A DNA stretch of 21,952 nt, taken from positions 953,726-975,677 of the forward strand of contig CP070749.1 of the NCBI GenBank assembly GCA_020348365.1, read 5' to 3'. Position 1 is the first letter of the stretch; the number at the start of each line of letters is the position of its first letter. A program made the position numbers and the translations under genes. A model generated the notes under the pieces. That model was not told where the DNA came from. It was given only the letters and a program-made list of their open reading frames with translations, and did not search any database. This DNA comes from Candidatus Bathyarchaeota archaeon. Its GTDB lineage: Archaea; Thermoproteota; Bathyarchaeia; Bathyarchaeales; Bathyarchaeaceae. Positions 1 to 7,088 of the stretch are shown here, in pieces.

Positions 1-600
1 AGACTCCATGACGCCGGTCATAACGATACTTGTCTCAGAAAACACCATGTCACCAGTGATCCTTTTGAGAATGGGCAGAACAGCCGTTTCAAATATCGCC
101 TTCATCTCAGAGGGCACACCTGGGAGCGATATCACGGTTTTTCCATCACCTTTCATGAGTGCTGCAGGCGCAGTTCCAACAGGATTAGGCAAGGGTTCAG
201 CCTTCTCAGGTAGCCGGGCCATCTTTGCTCTAGGCTGAGTCAGCTCAAACCTCTCCATCTGTCCCTCTTTCACGTAGCTGCGATACCGCTTTTCTATCAT
301 CTTCAGAGCTTCATTATTAATTTCTAGCTTGAGATTCAATGCTTTAGCAATGCCCTCTAAGGTTTTGTCATCGAAGGTTGGACCGAGTCCACCCAAGGTG
401 ATTATGAAATCATTCTTTCTCTGCATCGCATTCTTCATGACGGAAACTATCTCGTCAATGTCATCTCTAATCACTATGATTCTTTCAACTTTTGCTCCTA
501 GATTGGTTATTCGCTTTGTCAGCCAGTTGGCGTTGGTATTCAAAGTCTTGCCGATGAGAAGTTCTGTTCCCACGCAGATGATCTCTATCGAGAGAGACAC
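1..600 (-). CDS. CinA/MoaB-Mog-type molybdopterin-binding domain protein (3' end outside window)
   Basis: The 200 residues visible match the CinA N-terminal (MoaB/Mog-like, COG1058) domain. Near the N-terminus is EIICVGTELLIG, followed by NTNANWLTKRI. Further in are the GGLGPTFDD nucleotide/pterin-binding loop, the NPVGTAPA stretch and the SLPGVPSEMKAIF motif, all hallmarks of this fold. In bacteria CinA has ADP-ribose pyrophosphatase and NMN deamidase activities; the role of archaeal stand-alone versions is less certain, so the substrate is left open. The GTG at 600 is chosen because an in-frame TGA lies four codons upstream and a GAGGG ribosome site precedes it. It is the last of three minus-strand genes, after the zinc-ribbon and radical SAM genes. 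The C-terminal part lies beyond position 1, so a fused amidase domain cannot be excluded. Confidence 0.9.
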   Translation of the reverse strand, partial: MSLSIEIICVGTELLIGKTLNTNANWLTKRITNLGAKVERIIVIRDDIDEIVSVMKNAMQRKNDFIITLGGLGPTFDDKTLEGIAKALNLKLEINNEALKMIEKRYRSYVKEGQMERFELTQPRAKMARLPEKAEPLPNPVGTAPAALMKGDGKTVISLPGVPSEMKAIFETAVLPILKRITGDMVFSETSIVMTGVMES

Positions 601-731
601 TCTGTTCCCTCATTAGATCTAGAAGTCAACATGTGTTTATTCAAGATTATGGCAGTGACACGGCTCCAACATAGAATGATGCTGCAGTTGCATGCATGCC
701 TGGGGGCCGTTCAAACGCCACGCTCGTCTCT

Positions 732-938
732 CTATTTCTTCTTGCCGAGCCACCATTTGAGATACTCTTTCCGCTCCTTTCGTCGCTGCTCTTCCTCAGA
801 CTCGAATGTTGGCCTCAGCTGTCTACGCGCCTCGATGAGTTCCTGAGGTGTTAGAGAGAGCCCACAGCTCTTGCATACGTAACGTTTCGTAGCCGAGATG
901 TACTTCAGTTCTCCGCCGCACTCTGGACAGTAGCGCAT
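732..938 (-). CDS. Small zinc-ribbon protein
   Basis: This is a 68-residue protein with an N-terminal zinc ribbon, CPECGG at residues 4-9 and CKSCG at residues 22-26. These are two CxxC knuckles separated by a short beta-rich segment. The C-terminal half is a charged helix rich in Arg, Glu and Lys that ends in a Trp-Trp-Leu-Gly-Lys tail. This resembles many archaeal zinc-ribbon proteins that bind nucleic acid or act as small adaptors. The exact function is unknown. It lies 64 bases downstream of the radical SAM gene on the same strand. An AAGGCGAG stretch upstream of the ATG could serve as ribosome site. The plus-strand open frame across this interval is Ser/Arg-rich and looks like a mirror of this gene. 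Confidence 0.75.
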   Translation of the reverse strand: MRYCPECGGELKYISATKRYVCKSCGLSLTPQELIEARRQLRPTFESEEEQRRKERKEYLKWWLGKKK

Positions 939-1002
939 TCTTGACTCGCCTTTCTATAACGGGTAGAGTGTGGAAGGCGTGAAAAATATCTTTTGGTCCA
1001 AT

Positions 1003-2094
1003 TTAGGTAATGAAGTTTGTCAGTCCTGCCTCCTTGGCTAATCTGATGGCGTCTTCTCTCTCTTTCTTCGTGAGTCGTCTTCTTAATTCTGGGAGCTCCT
1101 TGGCTTTCCATTCTGGATGGTACTGGAACATCACGTTCACTCTGGTTCCTTTCCCGAGGTTTTCGGCGATCCAATTTAGGATAGGTTTTGTGCAGCAATC
1201 TAAGTGCTCGGGTAGAACGAGGACGCGGATTATGAGTTCACCGTATTTCTTGGCGTGCAGGTGGTTTCTGGTGGAGGCCTCCCAGTATTTAGGTGCGTCT
1301 GAGATTCTTTCTGCGCATTGGTTGTTTCCGTATTTGAAGTCGAGGAGGTAGAGGTCTACGAAGCCTGCGAGGAGCTTGGCTGTTTGGCGGCTGTAGTAAG
1401 AGTTGGAGTTCCAGACGATGGGGATGTTTGTGTTGATATGTTTGAAAGTCTCTAGCCATTGTTGGAGCCAGGGTGTTGGTTCTCCTCCAACTAGGTTTGC
1501 GTTTCTGCTGCCTCTTTTTCGGAGCTGTTCGACCGCTTTTGCCAGTCTTGTGGGCGTGTAGATTTCTCCGTCTTCGTACCATTGAGAAATAGTCCAGTTC
1601 TGACAATGGAGGCATTGGAGTGTGCAGCCGAGGGTGAAGATGGTTCCTGAGGGGACGAGTTCTGGTTCTTCTCCCATGTGTTGGAAGATTGTCGAGACGA
1701 TAATTCGGGTTCCGCATCTGCAGTATCCTAGTTCGTTGGTGTGGCGGTTTACATGACATTGGTGTGTGCAGAGGTGGCAGTTTCCCAGCATGCGGTTTAC
1801 GATGGCACTTTTGAGGTCGAGGTAGGATTGTTCTGGTGTGGGTAGATCTTGTAGGGTTTTTCGGCGAGTATCAATCTCCTTTTCAAGAGAGCAGAATTCC
1901 TGTGTGAGCTGGTCGTGGAGTTGCCAGAGCTTTGTAGGGGGGTCTTGTGGGTTGTGGTGGGCTGAGAGTCTTTTTGCGATGGTGAATTTGGCTGGCTTGT
2001 CGTCTTGCATGACATTGAAGTATCTGCTTAGGCTTGTTCGAGCTTTTTTGTCTCGCAAGACTGCGGTTGCGTCTGGTCGTAGAAATGTCCACAT
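1003..2094 (-). CDS. Radical SAM protein, PflX-like (COG1313 type)
   Basis: This 363-residue protein has the radical SAM cluster CTLQCLHC (C157, C161, C164 counted from the chosen ATG), the CX3CX2C site that holds the 4Fe-4S cluster which cleaves S-adenosylmethionine. The GGEPTPW motif follows. A second Cys-rich cluster precedes it (C106, C109, C113, C125, C127), as in the PflX-like homologues of pyruvate-formate-lyase activating enzymes. The target is unknown; the family may install glycyl radicals or modify proteins, but no partner enzyme is seen here. The start at 2094 is preferred: a TATA-like box at 2121-2130 would place transcription start only a few bases upstream, and the MWTFLRPDATAVLRDKKAR beginning looks protein-like. 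An open frame extends to an ATG at 2247, but that N-terminal stretch has low-quality composition and overlaps the opposite promoter. Confidence 0.88.
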   Translation of the reverse strand: MWTFLRPDATAVLRDKKARTSLSRYFNVMQDDKPAKFTIAKRLSAHHNPQDPPTKLWQLHDQLTQEFCSLEKEIDTRRKTLQDLPTPEQSYLDLKSAIVNRMLGNCHLCTHQCHVNRHTNELGYCRCGTRIIVSTIFQHMGEEPELVPSGTIFTLGCTLQCLHCQNWTISQWYEDGEIYTPTRLAKAVEQLRKRGSRNANLVGGEPTPWLQQWLETFKHINTNIPIVWNSNSYYSRQTAKLLAGFVDLYLLDFKYGNNQCAERISDAPKYWEASTRNHLHAKKYGELIIRVLVLPEHLDCCTKPILNWIAENLGKGTRVNVMFQYHPEWKAKELPELRRRLTKKEREDAIRLAKEAGLTNFIT

Positions 2095-2120
2095 CTTCTC
2101 GAGATAGCTTAGTGAGAGGT

Positions 2121-2130
2121 TATGTATAAA
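2121..2130 (-). promoter_or_regulatory. TATA-like box of the radical SAM gene
   Basis: The minus strand reads TTTATACATA, about 27-36 bases upstream of the chosen ATG at 2094. Transcription would then start almost at the start codon, giving a nearly leaderless mRNA. An ATGCATGCAT palindrome (2136-2145) sits just upstream. Confidence 0.45.
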
Positions 2131-2199
2131 GTGTAATGCATGCATAAGATATGTCTGAGACAGCGCTTTTTTTGGAAATCTGATGTTTAGACAGAAGAT

Positions 2200-2206
2200 T
2201 TTTATA
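2200..2206 (+). promoter_or_regulatory. TATA-like box of hsp20
   Basis: TTTTATA lies 45-51 bases before the hsp20 ATG at 2251, so transcription would start near 2230. The divergent radical SAM promoter lies about 70 bases away in the same intergenic region. Confidence 0.45.
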
Positions 2207-2250
2207 GAGTTTCCATTAGTTCTGCTCTTGCTGAAACGGTGAGTCATGTA

Positions 2251-2877
2251 ATGAGTTGGGAGTACTTTCCAGACTGGTTCAAGAGAAGAATGAGACGCTC
2301 TCCCTTCTTCAGCAGCGGGGTTTTCGGAGACTTAGACCAAATAATCAGAGAGATGGAAGAGATGATGGAGAGGGAGTTCAAAGAGTTCCAAAACCGCGTG
2401 CCAAAAGACCTCGTGCGCGAACGCGGACTCTCAGATGGCACAAGAACCCGCGAGTGGGGACCCATTGTTTACGGCTACAGCATGACATTCAACCCAGAAG
2501 GAAAACCAAAGATAAGGGAGTTTGGAAACGTCAAACCTACTCTCAAGCCAGAAGCTTTCGGGATCTCTAGACCAAGTCTCAGCGTGAAGGAAGAACGCGA
2601 ACCCCTAATAGATGTGATACCAGCAGACAAAGAGATCCAAATTATAGCCGAGCTACCAGGAGTCGAAAAAGAAGATATAAAACTCCATGGAACAGAAGAC
2701 ACTCTAACCATCTCCGTCGACACACCAAAAAGAAGATACTTCAAGGAAGTCCAGATGCTCGAAAGAATCGACCCAAAGAAAGCCAACAGCGCCTACAAAA
2801 ATGGCGTGTTGGAGATTACCATACCCAAAATCAAAGAAAAGAAGAAGGCAAAAGGTCAACCAATAGAAATCGAATAG
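2251..2877 (+). CDS. hsp20: Hsp20/alpha-crystallin small heat-shock protein
   Basis: This 208-residue protein is an ATP-independent holdase chaperone of the cytosol. The N-terminal arm is long and charged (Arg/Phe/Glu rich), and this region normally governs oligomer assembly and client binding. The alpha-crystallin domain occupies roughly residues 105-195. It begins with PLIDVIPADKEIQIIAELPGV and contains the family signature NGVLEITIPK near the end. The C-terminus is a Lys-rich tail ending in PIEIE, which has the I-x-I type motif used for inter-dimer docking. The ATG at 2251 is chosen because GGTGA sits eight bases upstream. A GTG at 2239 in the same frame is possible but overlaps that ribosome site. 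The gene has its own TATA-like box. Confidence 0.93.
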   Translation: MSWEYFPDWFKRRMRRSPFFSSGVFGDLDQIIREMEEMMEREFKEFQNRVPKDLVRERGLSDGTRTREWGPIVYGYSMTFNPEGKPKIREFGNVKPTLKPEAFGISRPSLSVKEEREPLIDVIPADKEIQIIAELPGVEKEDIKLHGTEDTLTISVDTPKRRYFKEVQMLERIDPKKANSAYKNGVLEITIPKIKEKKKAKGQPIEIE

Positions 2878-3037
2878 GTCTAATTCACAGCCTCATAAGA
2901 AGTCAACAACACCAAAGGCCACATTCTAATACTCAAGATTCTAGATCACCCCCAGAAAGCCTAATCCCCATCTCATGCATAACAGTCTTTATCCACCCAT
3001 ATGACCATTCATACCAGAACCATCCGAGAGAAAACCA

Positions 3038-3448
3038 ATGAAGAAGATCTCCGAAATTAATATCCTCAAAGATACATGCAGCAAAGCCAAAGCCAAGGAC
3101 AAAGTCACAGGAGCTCATCTGGCAAAACTCTCCACAGCCTTCGGACCAAGGTTCACAAGAGCTTGGGAAGCGCTTAAGGAGAGGAGAATCAAAAAATACA
3201 TCTTCAAGCCGAGCAAAAGGATTGTGTGGATAGTTGTCGGGAGAAAGCGAGAGTACATAGTCATGCCCACCGCTGAATTCTGCTCCTGCGAAGACTTCTA
3301 CTTCCGAGTCATGGATGGAGAAGTGCACCTCTGCTATCACCTCATAGCTCAGAAGATGGCTGAAGCCCTAGGATGGTATGACCTCTTTGAGGAAGAGGAC
3401 AGTCTCTTCGACTCCCTCATGAGGGAGTGGAAGGAGGTTACACCTTAA
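3038..3448 (+). CDS. SWIM zinc-finger protein, Shu2/SWS1-like
   Basis: This 136-residue protein carries a SWIM zinc finger: C82-S-C84, then C99-Y-H101, with an Ala at 104. That gives CxC...CxHxxA, the diagnostic form of the SWIM motif in the Shu2/SWS1 family. In eukaryotes SWS1/Shu2 works with Rad51 paralogues to promote recombinase filament assembly, and archaeal relatives are predicted to partner with RadA paralogues. The N-terminal 60 residues are basic and helical, followed by a beta segment (IVWIVVGRKREYIVM) leading into the finger. No RadA paralogue is in this window, so the recombination role is inferred from the motif alone. A weak CTTTATCC box lies about 45-52 bases upstream of the ATG. 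Confidence 0.8.
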   Translation: MKKISEINILKDTCSKAKAKDKVTGAHLAKLSTAFGPRFTRAWEALKERRIKKYIFKPSKRIVWIVVGRKREYIVMPTAEFCSCEDFYFRVMDGEVHLCYHLIAQKMAEALGWYDLFEEEDSLFDSLMREWKEVTP

Positions 3449-3488
3449 ATAGTCCATTCATTTAGATAAAGGGGAAAGAGGGAACCTC

Positions 3489-3605
3489 ATGGAGCTTGAA
3501 GCTTTCTTCGCCATGATTCTAATCATTCTGAGCGCAGTCTCCTTCATCACATTAGCCTTGATTTTCCTGTACATGATTTACGGTAGAGAAGAGGAACCCA
3601 GATAA
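3489..3605 (+). CDS. 38-residue single-span membrane protein
   Basis: This small open frame encodes 38 residues: a short acidic start (MELEAFF), one long hydrophobic helix spanning about residues 8-30, and a charged tail YGREEEPR. A strong ribosome site, GAGGG, lies seven bases before the ATG, and a TTAAATA-like box lies about 40 bases upstream. Those two signals are the main reasons for calling it real. The predicted product is a single-pass membrane protein, N-terminus outside by charge distribution. No function is recognised. It lies 40 bases after the SWS1-like gene on the same strand. Confidence 0.6.
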   Translation: MELEAFFAMILIILSAVSFITLALIFLYMIYGREEEPR

Positions 3606-3728
3606 TTCAATGAATGGCCTTGAACATCGACTCACGCTTTTCGCATTTGTTTCCGAAAAAGAGAAAAGGAGAATTATGAGTGCGTGCAAGTTAAGCACGA
3701 ATGGATTATCCATCAGTTATTAGGGCAT

Positions 3729-4739
3729 CTATTCTTTAGACCCTTTCACGCGCGCGCGCATATCTCCCACTGCTTTTGAAGCCCACTCAGCATCAGCCAG
3801 AAAGGCTCTTCCAACCGCGATCAAATCGGTACGCCCCCTTACTATTATTTCATTAGCAAACTCTGCAGTCTTAATTCCACCTACTCCAATCACAGGAACA
3901 TCAACAACGCTCTTTATCTCCTCAGCAAGTGGAACAAAATAGCCCTGAGTTCCCTGTAACATCTCCGGTCTAGATCCTATCATCCCTCCAGAGACATCGA
4001 TGGCATCAACTCCTTTCTCCACCAACCTCTGAGCGACAACCTTGCTCTCATCCAAAGAGACCCCGCCAAGCTTCATATCATCTGCGCTCAACCTATACAG
4101 CAAAGACAAATTGCCAATCTTCCTTTTAACACGGTTAACGACCTGCAGAGGAAACCGCATCCGATCCTCCAGTCTCCCGCCATACTCGTCGCCCCTCTTG
4201 TTACTTAATGGAGAGAAAAACTGGTTGAGCAGAAAGCCGTGGGCACCATGGATTTCAACGGCGTCAAACCCAGATTCAACGGCACGTCTAGCCGCATAGC
4301 CAAACGCTTCAACCAAGCCTTCGATCTCCTCCTTAGACAGGGCTCTGGGAGTCTCATGTTCTTCAGAGTGAGAAATAGGCGAAGGTGCCACAGGTTGTGC
4401 TCCGCAAATCTCGGAAGTTGTCACTCTCCCAGCATGATTAATCTGCATAGCTATTGGAGTACCAGCCGCGTGAACCCTCGCTGTCAACTTGATTAGACCA
4501 GGAATCAGGTTATCATGGAAAATCCCCAATTGCTGTGATGAAAGCTTTCCTCTTCTTTCAACATAGGAATGCTCAATGATCAAGAGCCCCAGGGCTTTGG
4601 CACGGCGCACATAATGTTTTATCAATTCATCTGTAACCGCTCCTTCAGTCGTTGCAAGACCAGTCGCCATGGGAGGCATGACTATTCGGTTCTTCAGGCG
4701 TAACAGACCAATCTCGATAGGATCAAGCAGTGTAGGCAT
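3729..4739 (-). CDS. Old yellow enzyme family NADH:flavin oxidoreductase
   Basis: This is a 336-residue FMN-dependent TIM-barrel protein of the YqjM/old-yellow-enzyme group, which reduces activated C=C bonds with NAD(P)H. Visible motifs are NRIVMPPMATGLAT at the first strand, QINHAGR, EIHGAHGFLLNQFFSPLSNKRGDEYGGR (His-His pair plus substrate loop, quoted in part), and IGVGGI and AVGRAFLAD for phosphate binding. It lacks the extra FeS and NADH domains of 2,4-dienoyl-CoA reductase, so it is the short form. The residue after HGAHG, usually the catalytic Tyr in related enzymes, is Phe here. The ATG at 4739 is used; a TTG two codons upstream (4745) has better spacing to GAGGT and is equally possible. 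The 123 bases downstream hold no gene. Confidence 0.92.
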   Translation of the reverse strand: MPTLLDPIEIGLLRLKNRIVMPPMATGLATTEGAVTDELIKHYVRRAKALGLLIIEHSYVERRGKLSSQQLGIFHDNLIPGLIKLTARVHAAGTPIAMQINHAGRVTTSEICGAQPVAPSPISHSEEHETPRALSKEEIEGLVEAFGYAARRAVESGFDAVEIHGAHGFLLNQFFSPLSNKRGDEYGGRLEDRMRFPLQVVNRVKRKIGNLSLLYRLSADDMKLGGVSLDESKVVAQRLVEKGVDAIDVSGGMIGSRPEMLQGTQGYFVPLAEEIKSVVDVPVIGVGGIKTAEFANEIIVRGRTDLIAVGRAFLADAEWASKAVGDMRARVKGSKE

Positions 4740-4839
4740 AGGCAAATCCGACCTCTCTTATCACCAACGAGAGTTAGATTCAAATAAGTTTCTGCAGCGA
4801 TATATTCTTGCCCCATTTTGAGAACGAGGGAGATAGAAA

Positions 4840-5394
4840 ATGACTTTCAAGGATATTATAGAGCGAATTCTTTTGTCCAGAAAAGATCTGACGCGGGACA
4901 GAGTCTTGAGGATGATCGAAGAGAAGAAAACCTCTGTTCAAGGATTCTTCACAGACGAAGCCACCGCTCGAATGGTCGCTTCAGACTTGAAAGTAGAAAT
5001 CCCAACGGACTCCCTCCAGCCTAGACTCGAAATCAAGAACTTGATCTCTGGATTGAATGATGTCACGATCACCGGACGCGTCATCATCGTCTATCCCCCC
5101 CAAACCTTCACCCGCCAAGATCTGACTGAAGGAAGAGTCGCCCGCCTTCTCATAGCGGATAGAAGCGGAACTGTAAGAGTTGTTCTATGGGACGAGAAGG
5201 TCAGCAGCGTGGAGAACGAAGAAATCAAGCAGGGAAGGATAGTCAAGTTATCACACGGATACACACGAACGGGCTTAGACGGAAAACCCGAGCTGCACGT
5301 GGGATCACGAACAGAGATTCAAATCCATCTTCCAGACGCAGACGAAAGCGCGTATCCCCAAGTTACTCAATTTCCTAAGAAGATCGAGGAATAG
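4840..5394 (+). CDS. Single OB-fold RPA-like single-stranded DNA-binding protein
   Basis: This 184-residue protein has an N-terminal helical region (residues 1-60), similar to that at the start of archaeal RPA subunits. It is followed by one OB fold from about residue 70 to 165: VTITGRVIIVYPPQTFTR, then ARLLIADRSGTVRVVLWDEKV, then a long segment ending ELHVG. These strands match the archaeal RPA/SSB OB fold that binds single-stranded DNA. Many archaeal RPAs carry several OB folds, so this is a short version. The sequence after the stop codon shows no further OB fold in any frame. The start is well supported: GAGGGAG lies seven bases upstream and a TATATT box at 4801-4806. Confidence 0.85.
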   Translation: MTFKDIIERILLSRKDLTRDRVLRMIEEKKTSVQGFFTDEATARMVASDLKVEIPTDSLQPRLEIKNLISGLNDVTITGRVIIVYPPQTFTRQDLTEGRVARLLIADRSGTVRVVLWDEKVSSVENEEIKQGRIVKLSHGYTRTGLDGKPELHVGSRTEIQIHLPDADESAYPQVTQFPKKIEE

Positions 5395-5698
5395 CAGAAA
5401 GGAAAAGAGCATGACTCATCAGCACCATCTACCATGTTTATCTGGCATCCGCCTTCAAACGATAAGACGGAACAGCCAGCATGCTTAGAAGACGACAACA
5501 TAAAGATGAAACTTGCAGAATAGAAGCGGTCTTTTGGAATCAGAAAGGCGACGAGCTGGGGAGACGTGAGTAGAGAACAAACCCTCCGAATCATGGCATG
5601 CATGGCATATCTTTTGAAAGTAGACAAGATTAGGAGATGGTGGAAACTCTTATCTTAAAAGTCCAGCTATATAGGGTTCTCCAAATGCTGGTGAGAAC
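5395..5698 (+). other. Intergenic region of about 300 bases between the OB protein and trpB2
   Basis: No convincing gene is seen. Short open frames of 25-30 codons on the plus strand, and an 86-codon frame on the minus strand (5367-5627), have no ribosome site and no recognisable motif. The region contains one GCATGCAT octamer (5596-5603) and, at its end, the trpB2 TATA-like box. Confidence 0.5.
5667..5674 (+). promoter_or_regulatory. TATA-like box of trpB2
   Basis: CTATATAG lies 25-32 bases before the TTG start at 5699, so the mRNA would start at or within a few bases of the start codon. A GGTGAG at 5690-5695 could still act as a ribosome site if transcription begins slightly earlier. Confidence 0.5.
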
Positions 5699-6994
5699 TT
5701 GGAAAAGACAAAGATACAACTCCCAATAGATGAAATGCCAACAAAATGGTATAACATCATAGCAGATTTACCCGAACCCCTTCCAACACCAAAAGAACCT
5801 GACACAGGACCTTCTCGACTTGAGTTTCTATCTAAAGTTATGATCAAAAAATGTCTGGAACAAGAGAGTTCAGACCAACGTTGGGTGGCTATACCCGAAG
5901 AATTGAGAGAGCTATACGTACAGGCTGGAAGACCGAGACCGCTTAGGCGAGCGAGAAGACTTGAAAAGTTCCTGAAGACACCTGCGCATCTCTACTGGAA
6001 GAGAGAGGACTTGTCCCCAACTGGAAGCCACAAGGTTAACACGGCATTGGCTCAGTTATTCTATGCATCTGAAGAAGGTAAAGAAGGCGTTTGCACAGAG
6101 ACTGGGGCTGGGCAATGGGGCACTGCGTTATCGTACGCTTCCTGCTTGATGAATCTAAAATGCGTTGTTTTCTGGGTTCGCAACGTACATGATTGGAAGG
6201 TAGACCGAAGAACCCTCATGAAAATGTATGGTGGTGAAGTTCACGCTTCACCCAGTGACATGACTGAAGTTGGCAAAGAGATTCTCAAAGAAACCCCCGC
6301 TCACCCAGGCTCGCTGGGTATAGCAATATCTGAGGGATTGGAGTACGCGGAGAAGCATGAAGGCTGTGTCTACTGTCTGGGAAGCGTCCTAAATCATGTG
6401 TTGATGCATCAGACAGTCATCGGCCTTGAATCAATCAAACAGTTCAACATTTCAGGAGAGCAGCCTGATTTGATGATAGGTTGTTTCGGAGGAGGGTCCA
6501 ACTTCGGTGGATTCACACTTCCATTCATCGGCGAGGTGTTAAAAGGTAAGCGGAAATGTGAATTTCTTGCAGCTCAGTCTTTGTCGGCCCCCAACATAAG
6601 CCGAGGTAAATATCGCTATGACTTCGCAGATCATGCGGGCAAAACACCCCTTCTCAAAATGTACACTTTAGGTCACAAGGCAGAAATGCCGCCAATCTTC
6701 GGAGATGGTCTCCGATACTCAGGAGCAGCACCTATTCTGAGTCTCTTGAGAAACTTGGGGTACATCAGAACAAAGACCTATCCTATCAACGAGAAAGTGG
6801 TCTTCGAGGCCGCCCGAGTATTCCTCCAAACAGAAGGCTTCTTGCCTGCTCCCGAATCATCCTATGCCCTCAGAGCCATGATAGATGAAGCGCTGAAGTG
6901 CAAGGAGACAGGGGAGGAGAAGGTACTAGCCTGCAACCTCTCGGGCCACGGGTTTCTCGACATATTCGGATATAAGAAAGTGTTAGATCTTTAA
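5699..6994 (+). CDS. trpB2: Tryptophan synthase beta chain, TrpB2 type
   Basis: This 431-residue PLP enzyme condenses indole with serine to make tryptophan. Motifs are WKREDLSPTGSHKVNTA with the PLP lysine K112, the ETGAGQWGTALS loop that binds the substrate carboxylate, and the CFGGGSNFGG phosphate-binding glycine loop. The long N-terminal extension (KWYNIIADLPEPLP) and the RPRPLRRARRLEKFL segment mark the TrpB2 subgroup instead of TrpB1. TrpB2 usually works without a tightly bound TrpA, which fits the absence of trpA or other trp genes here. The TTG at 5699 is chosen because the conserved N-terminal segment would be cut by using the next ATG (codon 13), and because a ribosome site and a TATA box lie just upstream. 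Confidence 0.95.
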   Translation: MEKTKIQLPIDEMPTKWYNIIADLPEPLPTPKEPDTGPSRLEFLSKVMIKKCLEQESSDQRWVAIPEELRELYVQAGRPRPLRRARRLEKFLKTPAHLYWKREDLSPTGSHKVNTALAQLFYASEEGKEGVCTETGAGQWGTALSYASCLMNLKCVVFWVRNVHDWKVDRRTLMKMYGGEVHASPSDMTEVGKEILKETPAHPGSLGIAISEGLEYAEKHEGCVYCLGSVLNHVLMHQTVIGLESIKQFNISGEQPDLMIGCFGGGSNFGGFTLPFIGEVLKGKRKCEFLAAQSLSAPNISRGKYRYDFADHAGKTPLLKMYTLGHKAEMPPIFGDGLRYSGAAPILSLLRNLGYIRTKTYPINEKVVFEAARVFLQTEGFLPAPESSYALRAMIDEALKCKETGEEKVLACNLSGHGFLDIFGYKKVLDL

Positions 6995-7088
6995 CGAGAC
7001 TGGTTTACAAAAACGCCCTCGATGTTCTTTCTACCAACTTGTCAATGACTACGCCCAAGCGCTCACAGAAGGTTCCAGCCTGAAGCTG

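Noticed and set aside
8..616. Plus-strand open frames opposite the CinA-like gene
   Set aside because: The minus-strand frame is a clear CinA/MoaB domain, and the plus-strand peptides have no recognisable motif.
2095..2247. N-terminal extension of the radical SAM protein to an ATG at 2247
   Set aside because: It overlaps the divergent hsp20 start region and its own TATA-like box, and the added residues look non-coding.
3746..3762. Alternating CG run as a Z-DNA or regulatory element
   Set aside because: It lies in the last codons of the old-yellow-enzyme gene, where it encodes Arg-Ala-Arg, and is short enough to arise from codon choice.
5392..5660. Read-through of the OB-protein stop codon as pyrrolysine or another recoded TAG
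   Set aside because: The frame after the TAG has another TAG and then TAA, and the peptide shows no OB-fold similarity. TAG is the commonest stop codon in this window, so recoding is unlikely.
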